64,000 nucleotides of DNA from Agelas oroides (Eukaryota; Porifera; Demospongiae; Agelasida; Agelasidae), in the NCBI GenBank assembly GCA_949130485.1, contig OX422195.1, forward strand, positions 622,881 through 686,880, read 5' to 3'. A program made the position numbers and the translations under genes. This document shows, piece by piece, positions 56,601 to 64,000 of this stretch; within the stretch, counting starts at the first letter, position 1; each line of letters opens with the position of its first letter. Below the pieces are notes generated by a model. It searched no databases. It was not told where the DNA came from and saw only the letters and a program-made list of their open reading frames with translations.

Positions 56601-56827
56601 GAGAACCTGCAATGGTACACAGTGAACTCTGATGTGTTTCCTTCCTAATAGGGATGTGAAGAAGGTGCTATCCAACAGGAAAGAAGTGAAGCAACTGAGC
56701 AACGAGCTGATGATACACCTGGTACGTCTCCCATACAGTGTGTTAGGTTGTGGACCATCTTTGAGTGAAAATTGTTTTGTGTTTTCAGAGTAAGAGGAAA
56801 GGCAGAAAGGCTGCCGCTACTGATTAA
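53619..56827 (+). CDS. FAM227: FAM227-family protein
   Basis: Fourteen exons join in frame to 684 residues: 53619-53705, 53773-53817, 53913-54026, 54104-54169, 54228-54263, 54354-54458, 54587-54713, 54776-54889, 54956-55896, 56058-56215, 56346-56423, 56512-56586, 56652-56721, 56789-56827. The FAM227 core is recognisable: EYWKKIFYSPTSQAIFQ, DTFWWFFLHKYQ, LFGRVAVNYVKLIFGL, YPDVIAQCVYSTFIYAFPTS, FDDDFKNELCNTISLWQVG. It continues into TVPDSWQKWNLAQL, a large Gln/Ser/Lys-rich exon with a coiled coil, KFNHVVFDVCGHSPLVKHYL and a basic helical tail. Biochemistry is poorly known; FAM227 genes occur mainly in ciliated lineages, consistent with DNAI2 nearby (inference). Intron 10 (56216-56345) reads as a U12-type AT-AC intron. 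Whether it is FAM227A or B is not decided. Confidence 0.87.
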
Positions 56828-56986
56828 CTGCAAGGAGGATTCATAAACCTTGTTGACATATTGGACACCATGTGAAGATTGTCTTGCTATAAGCAGCTGA
56901 AATTGAGATTGGTCAACTGCAGTTCTCGTGTGGATGTTACATAAGAACACATACACAAAGACCATACTAATGATCACATGGCTAGC

Positions 56987-58085
<1,099 letters not shown>

Positions 58086-58193
58086 TTTTCAAGCATGTGA
58101 CAATCACGTGCTATCACGCGATAACCTGAGCTAAAGGAGGCGGATCACATTTTGTTTCCCTGTTTCAGCAGCTCTTTTACGAATCACAGTGTG
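58086..58193. promoter_or_regulatory. Bidirectional promoter, NDUFAB1 / NUDCD3
   Basis: 108 bp between divergent start codons, with an E-box CACGTG at 58105-58110 and no TATA box. Both transcripts must start within or across this interval. Confidence 0.6.
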
Positions 58194-60854
58194 ATGGAGA
58201 TTCTTGGCGGCCAAGAGGGGATGTATGACAACGCCCTGATGGGGATCCTGCAAAGCTGCGGGAAGCTTCAGCCATTTTTGGACGCCGTCTTTAGCTTTCT
58301 GGCCAGGAGGACCGATTTCTACATCATCATGCAACACGAGCGCGCTAAGATGGGCTTCTTCCCGGGCGTAGCCGAGGGTATGGTGATGCAGGCATTTAAA
58401 AAATACGAGATTCTGACACGCAAGCGAGAGACAGAGATTATGCGCGAGGAAGAAACAAAAAGAATTGAACAGATGACACATGATACAACCCAAGACGAAC
58501 TACCGATATCACTTCCGGCCCCTCCAGAGGCGGAAGGTACCAGCAAGGAAACTTCCTCTACTGAAAGTGACACACACCCTCCCCCTTCAGATACCACTCC
58601 TTGTGAACCACCCTCTGAATCTGTCGAGGAGAGAAACGAGATGGATGGTGATGAACCCCCAAAATCTAAGGAGAAAGGAGGGGCTGAACGACAAGAGCGT
58701 ACAGCTGCTTTCAATCTCTCCTCCGATACCTACAATGGTGCTGTTATGGATAACTACAAGTGGTCTCAGACTGTAACGGACATTGATGTTCGTGTGCCTG
58801 TGCCTGAGGGTACAACGTCTAAACATGTCAAAGTGGACATCAGGAGCGACCACTTGAAAGTGGAATTGCTGTTGCCAGAGCATCAGGTTGGTTCGTTAGT
58901 CCTGTTAGAGGACAATTGGATTCTAAGACATTTCTTGTTGCAATGTTGGCTGTATCTCCCCTCACAGGTAATCATTGACAAGCCTCTTCTACATCGAGTA
59001 AAGGTTGAAGAGTCCATGTGGAGTATAGAGACAGGTAACGGTTGCTGTATTTACATCAATCTGGAGAAGACGAAGGAGATTATGTGGAAGTCTGTTCTTG
59101 AGGGTGAGCAGGGGATTGACCTTACCAAGGTCGACACAACCCGCAACATCAGTGAGTTTGATGAAGAAGCTCAAGCTGCCATCCAGCGTGTCACATATGA
59201 CCATCACATGAAGATGCTTGGTAAACCGACCAGCCAAGAGAAGGTGAGGAAGAAATTATGTCTATTGCAGAACACAACTAGTCTTGTACCCAACCCACAT
59301 GCGCTCCCGGTGAACAAAGTTGAATTTCTTGGCCTATTACCAAAATGTACGTAGTAAGGGCCATTGAGGTTGTGAGATAAAAGACAGTAGTATATAATAA
59401 ATCTATTATTTGATGGGTGAGAAGGCAATATGGCTGGATATTGCACGAGTGTGCGGCCGATTTATTATATACTACTGTCATTTTAGTGGCACCTACAAGA
59501 TAGACAGCTACTGCGCATGCGCGGTACAAAGGTCGTTGCTGCGTGCATATTTAAAAGCTTCAGGCTGCTGGCCTGTTTCTAGCTTTGGACGACACCAGCA
59601 CGCGTACCGATTCCTCTACCAGTGGAAGAAAGTACCATAAGTCAGTAAATATTGCCGTCTTCATCCATAATGAAAGCTTATTCGTTGTTTCAGCAGCGGC
59701 TACGAGTGGATTCCAATTAAAGCACACGCCGCGGTTGCTACGCAGCATATGCCCTGCGGGCTATCGAATACGGACTATCGAATATGGGAAAATATTAGTC
59801 ATGTTGCTCTATGAGAAATACTACTATTGGCGCGCGTATACTAGGTATATATACCTTATTACACGAGTTAGCGTGCAATAACAGTTACTGCAATATGCAC
59901 ACTAACGAGTGTAATAAAATGTTTATTATCCAGTACCACAACTGCGTCGTGTCTCTTCTCACACAAAGTACCAAGTAATTCGCAATTTGAAAGCATGCAC
60001 CGGTTCTAATTAAAGCACATCTTGGTTGCTAGGATACCGCATAGACTCGTGTGATATTGCACGGCACAGGAATAGCTGTTGTAGAAATATCAACTGGGTA
60101 TATACATTACTTAGCACTTGCTTTTCCGGTATCGATCCCAGTGTTTGAGTAGGTGTGGTCCAAAATGTTTTGAATATTGCAAGGTTACACTGTCGCACAA
60201 AAGTACACACTAGCCCAAGAACCAGACTGTTTTTTTCCTCGTGAGAGGGTGGTATCTGGGCACAAGACTAGAGCACAAACTGTGCATGTTGGTGGTTTGA
60301 AGATTGCTGATTACATCATATGAACCCTCATGTTGGTGGTTTGAAGATTACTGACTACATCATATGAACCCTCATGTTGGTGGTTTTGATAGTCTCGTGC
60401 CCAGCCGGAAATAACCTACGGAAAATCCGTCTGGTAACATTGCGCGCCTTTCTTGGGCTTTTGCACATGTCAGCAGGGTTTGAACATGGCTTCAATTATC
60501 ACCAATTAGCATCCGCAAAAGCGCTAGGGTGCCAGTGGGCCGCCCCAGTAATTGGACATGCTACAATTTGATTGGCACGTTCAAATAACTCCGCCGTAAG
60601 TAGAAAAGCCCCAGAGTCGAGCCCAACGTTACCAGACGGACTTTCCGTAGGTATATCCGGCTGGTCACGAGACTAGTGGTTTGAAGATTACTGATTACAT
60701 CGTATGAACCCTCAGAAGATTTGTGACCATGCAATCATTTTCTCTTTCTCAGAAAGCCCATGATATCTTGAAGAAGGCGTGGAATGCCGAGGGATCGCCT
60801 TTTAAAGGAACACCTTTCGATCCCTCAAGGGTGCAGATTGCTGGTTCATGGTAA
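58194..60854 (+). CDS. NUDCD3: NudC domain-containing protein 3
   Basis: Exons 58194-58886, 58968-59243 and 60753-60854 join in frame to 356 residues, close to the human 361. ATG 58194 starts an N-terminal helical region typical of NUDCD3 (MYDNALMGILQSCGKLQPFL, DAVFSFLARRTDFYIIMQ), an acidic Pro/Ser linker, then the CS domain (YKWSQTVTDIDVRVPVPEGT, KVDIRSDHLKVEL, LLHRVKVEESMWSIETGNGC, INLEKTKEIMWKSVLEGEQG) and the family tail (LKKAWNAEGSPFKGTPFDPS). It is an Hsp90-associated co-chaperone that stabilises dynein intermediate chain. The third exon is separated by a 1.5-kb intron containing MITEs. Tandem with PWP2, 287 bp downstream. Confidence 0.94.
59383..59479. mobile_element. 97-bp MITE with perfect 20-bp inverted repeats
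   Basis: GACAGTAGTATATAATAAAT at the left and its exact inverse at the right, in NUDCD3 intron 2. Confidence 0.8.
60390..60675. mobile_element. MITE, TAGTCTCGTGCCCAGCCGG tips, inside a tandem repeat
   Basis: TAGTCTCGTGCCCAGCCGG and CCGGCTGGTCACGAGACTA tips are followed inward by complementary blocks CTACGGAAAATCCGTCTGGT and ACCAGACGGACTTTCCGTAG. The surrounding tandem (CATGTTGGTGGTTTGAAGAT units, about 60285-60389 and 60676-60715) is split by the insertion. It lies in NUDCD3 intron 2. Confidence 0.8.
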
Positions 60855-61141
60855 AGCGGATATACAAACTCCAATGCTGCTGAAGCATGTTTTGTGTCAT
60901 GCAGAAAGTTTTATAAAATGTGCAATTTTTTTGTGCTCCTTTCAGCTTCAAGTTTTCAGTGTAATGATTAATGTACACCCTTGTGCATAAAATGGAAATT
61001 GCTGTAAGTAGTGAACTGTATTGCAAATTGTATCCTTTCACAAACAAGTGATTAGAGGTCAAAGTTTATCTTTAATTAAATTTACCATGCAGTATATTTG
61101 GTTGGGCATTAATTGGAAGCAAGCCTCACCGCTACACCGAG

Positions 61142-64000
61142 ATGTCGTCAAAGTTTGCCTACAAGGTATGAACCAGCAAGAAAATTATGCTCCAAGATGG
61201 GTGTGCACAATACGGCACGTATTTTTGTGAATCTACACCTGTAGTTCTCCAATCTGTGCGGTGCTGTGTACAAGCAAGGGAACATAGCCTTCACTAGTGA
61301 TGGTAACAGCGTTCTGAGCCCCGTTGGAAACAGAATATCACAGTTTGACCTCAAGAAGTGAGCAAGACATTTACAGTAGTGTACAGTCTCATTCCCAGAC
61401 CAGTGGAAAGGTGTATGGGAATGAGACAAGGCAACTAGAGCATGAAGCATCATTCCTAGGCCTTTGATACTGTCCAGGGAAGGCCTGAGAGCTAAGCTAA
61501 ATTTCATGAATTAACTAATAATTTCTGTATGGAACTGCTACAGATTGAACCTCTGTGTGTAACTTAGGAGGGAGGAAGTATGGCTAGATGATGCAGTTTT
61601 AAGCAGCGATGTATAGCGGAGAAAGAACAAGGGGTAGTTATATGTCCCGTGTAGAAGCATTTGCGACCGGGATCAAAATTGAATCAAGTGATCAAAGCCC
61701 TTTTTTGGGGGACGATCAAGGGATCAAGGTGACCTCCAAACTGCTAAAATCAACGGATCAAGAATGCAGCTCCAATTTGACCTTTGACCCCTGAAAATCA
61801 AGCAATCAAGTGATTAAGCACATTTTTTGCCGATCAAGAACTAGATCACAGTCGCAAACGCTTCTACAGGTGACATATAATAAGTGACTACCCCTTGCTG
61901 ATGCAGTCTTAAGCAGCAGTGTATAGCGGAGACATGTAATGTACGTATCACTGTTATGTCCCACCCTCCCAGGTTGGTGGTGGGTGGGGATTTTGAAGGG
62001 GGTTTGACTCTAGCAGCATGCCCTTTGGGAGGGGCATTTGCCTTATGTGGAGGATTTTTACTGCACATTTACACATTTGTGTAGTACTGATTTGACGAAA
62101 GAAACTGCCCCTGTAGAAGGGACTTAGATAATTGCCCTGTTCAAATCCCCTATTACACCCCACCTTCTACCAACCTGGGAGGGTGGGGCATAACAGTGAT
62201 AGCTGCATAACTGTTGTGGAATTTGCAGTAGAACCCATGCAGATACCCTTGCAGTTGAGACCAGTCCTGTTTCCTTGTTTCAGGGGAAGAATGTAGCGTT
62301 AGAGAGAGTCTGTCAAGTGTTCTGCATTCTTAGTTCAGGGCTATCCTTAAAGGGGGGCTCCACTGTATGCATGTTGTCTGTTTCTTGTCTTGTCCCATGC
62401 ATGCTCTGATAGCAACAAGTCCTTCACCTTCCCCTTTGAGAACCGGAAGAATATCCATCGGTTTGCTGTCTCTCCCAATGGATTGCTGATGATCACAGTG
62501 GACGAAGGTCAGCGGAACAGTACTACCACAACTGTTCTATTGTCCTTGATTGGGACAAGATCGAGGCTGGGCAAGCTTTCCATAGGTGCTGGATCGTATC
62601 AAGCCCATGTGTCTGTCTGTCTGCTCGCAACAGGATTCCGTAAATATTCCAATTCTCAATTTACAAGGAATAATCAGTTGGAATTCGGCTGAGGCCTCTA
62701 GGCAATGCTGCTTATGTAGCTTGTCTTCCGCTTCTCTGCCAGGGGTCCAAGTGGCATAATGGTAAGAGCGTCTGACTAGTATTCAGAAGGTCTTGGGCTT
62801 GAATCCCAGCTGGATCCCGGATTTTTTACCGTGGATTTGTTTCTCGCTCTCTCAGCAAAACATCATTATTCATGAGCGCTTACTGTCGTTACCAGTAAAT
62901 AACATCAAACCTCAAGGAACTAAGTTAAATACCCAACCTGCAGCGGTACATATAAAGCACATGTAAGGTTTTAGGAACAGTCATTGAAGTTGACTATATT
63001 CGAGCTACTGCATTAGGTACAATGTCCTGCATTCTTAGCTCTTGTTAATAACGTATCACTACTGATGGTTTATCTCCATTCTTGAATTGTATTGTGTCAT
63101 GTTTTTTCCTCACTGGCTATCTCAGATGGTAGGGCGCTGCTGGTGAATCTGCACAAGAAGGTGGTCTTACACCACTTCAACTTCAAGCAGCCAGTGCGTG
63201 ACATCAAGTACAGTCCCAATGGCAGGTCAGTCCCAATGGCAGGTCAGCCCCAATGGCAGGTCAGTCCCAATGGCAGGTCAGTCCAATACCAGGTCAGTCC
63301 ATTGGCTGGTCAGTCCAATGGCAGGTCAGTCCAATGGCAGGTCAGTCCCAATGGCAGGTCAGTCCATTGGCAGGTCAGTCCCAATGGCAGGTCAGTCCAA
63401 TGGCAGGTCAGTCCAATATGGCAGGTCGGTCCAATGGCAGATCAGTCCAATGACAGGTCTGTCCAATGCCAGGTCAGTCCCAATGGCAGGTCAGTCCAAT
63501 GGCAGGTCAGTCCAATGCCAGGTCAGTCCCAATGGCAGGTCAGTCCAATGGCAGGTCAGTCCATTGGCAGGTCAGTCCCAATGGCAGGTCAGTCCAATGG
63601 CAGGTCAGTCCAATGCCAGGTCAGTCCCAATGGCAGGTCAGTCCATTGGCAGGTCAGTCCCAATGGCAGGTCAGTCCAATGCCAGGTCAGTCCAATGGCA
63701 GGTCAATCCCAATGGCAGCTGCCAGGTTAGTCTCGTCCCCAGACCTAATTTTTCGTGCGCGCCCTGCGGACTCGTGGAAAAATAGGGTCTGGACACTTTC
63801 ACTACGAAAACTGGGGCAAGTTTACATACAGCGGTTGGTAAATTGAGTAATTGTAGGTGTTAATTACATTATCAGCTACCTGCACCGTTTGCTTTGGCGC
63901 CAAAAAATTTGCAAGCTGGCTATTTGTGATGACCCATAACGCAATTTACTTTACCTGAACAATCTGATTGGTGCGACAACATGCCAATACGCTCATATGA
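61142..64000 (+). CDS. PWP2: Periodic tryptophan protein 2 (5' exons; continues past window)
   Basis: Exons 61142-61165, 61245-61357, 62413-62507 and 63126-63225 are in the window and join in frame; the rest lies beyond 64000. The encoded start MSSKFAYK|FSNLCGAVYKQG, then IAFTSDGNSVLSPVGNRISQ, FAVSPNGLLMITVDEG and VLHHFNFKQPVRDIKYSPNG, matches the first WD40 blades of PWP2. PWP2 is part of the UTP-B subcomplex of the small-subunit processome and is needed for 18S rRNA maturation in the nucleolus. The donor of the fourth exon (GGCAG|GTCAGT) is the first unit of a minisatellite. The intron at 61358-62412 contains two MITEs. Confidence 0.92.
61384..61427. mobile_element. Short foldback element, CAGTCTCATTCCCAGAC family
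   Basis: CAGTCTCATTCCCAGACC opposes ATGGGAATGAGACAAG in PWP2 intron 2. Confidence 0.55.
61626..61898. mobile_element. MITE related to 52623-52878, between short direct repeats
   Basis: AACAAGGGGTAGTTATATG opposes ATAATAAGTGACTACCCCTT, with AGAAGCATTTGCGA and TCGCAAACGCTTCT further inward. Near-direct copies of TTAAGCAGCGATGTATAGCG lie at about 61600 and 61910, so a longer host or element segment is duplicated around it. Confidence 0.6.
61948..62199. mobile_element. MITE, TCACTGTTATGTCCCACCCT tips
   Basis: TCACTGTTATGTCCCACCCT and CCAGGTTGGT at the left mirror ACCAACCTGG and AGGGTGGGGCATAACAGTGA at the right. It lies in PWP2 intron 2. Confidence 0.8.
62744..62817 (+). tRNA. tRNA-Thr(AGT)-like sequence, possibly a SINE head or pseudogene
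   Basis: A-box-like TGGCATAATGG and B-box-like GGGCTTGAATCCC are present. The anticodon arm is perfect (TCTGA, loop CTAGTAT, TCAGA) with anticodon AGT, the T-arm pairs, and the acceptor stem (GGTCCAA with CTGGATC) pairs except at one position. A TTTTTT terminator follows at 62822. The D-stem is weak and C56 of the T-loop is replaced by T, so a pseudogene or tRNA-derived repeat is as likely as a functional gene. Plus strand, within PWP2 intron 3. Confidence 0.4.
63210..63723 (+). repeat. Minisatellite made of PWP2 splice-donor units
   Basis: About 31 copies of CCAATGGCAGGTCAGTC (16-18 bp, variants with ATTGGCAGG or ATGCCAGG). The first unit spans the end of PWP2 exon 4 and its donor, GGCAG|GTCAGT, so almost every unit carries a consensus-like 5' splice site. 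Confidence 0.9.

Overview
The window is animal nuclear DNA: spliced genes with short introns (mostly 60-900 bp), no operons, and a heavy load of microsatellites, minisatellites and short inverted-repeat transposons. Motile-cilium genes (DNAI2, a FAM227 protein), a receptor with an extracellular receptor-L domain and a tyrosine-kinase-like domain, and a PDZ/Roc-like/death-domain protein point to an early-branching metazoan. A sponge is my best guess, inferred from gene content and architecture only.

Layout. 1-4289: repeats and MITEs, no gene recognised. 4290-9125 (+): PDZ/Roc-like/death-domain protein, 5' end not identified. 10485-11478 (-): small coiled-coil protein. 12588-18105: a complete 5.5-kb Tc1/mariner-pogo class transposon with TA target duplication. 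It is inserted in the last codons of a minus-strand gene (coding exon 18011-18652). 21015-31711 (-): membrane-anchored JmjC oxygenase of at least 13 exons with minisatellite-filled introns. 31840-34307 (+): DUF1295 / steroid 5-alpha-reductase-like membrane protein. 34668-38552 (-): RPS2, whose last intron holds a 1.5-kb foldback element carrying a stand-alone HIRAN-domain ORF. 39171-43750 (+): DNAI2. 44109-50195 (+): receptor-L/LMTK-like kinase. 50378-53184 (-): PGS1. 53619-56827 (+): FAM227 protein. 56987-58085 (-): mitochondrial acyl carrier protein NDUFAB1. 58194-60854 (+): NUDCD3. 61142 to the right edge (+): first exons of PWP2.

From 21 kb onward gene orientation mostly alternates. Four head-to-head pairs (JmjC/DUF1295, RPS2/DNAI2, PGS1/FAM227, NDUFAB1/NUDCD3) have start codons 108-618 bp apart. 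Three tail-to-tail pairs have stop codons 160-360 bp apart. Co-regulation of the divergent pairs is an inference.

Splicing is unusual. Three introns are GC-AG, one looks like a U12-type AT-AC intron, at least six 3' splice sites are the edge of a (CA)n microsatellite, and in PWP2 a 5' splice site has been amplified into a minisatellite. Exon joins given below were checked by reading frame across each junction unless stated otherwise; the full reconstructions rest on the genomic sequence alone.
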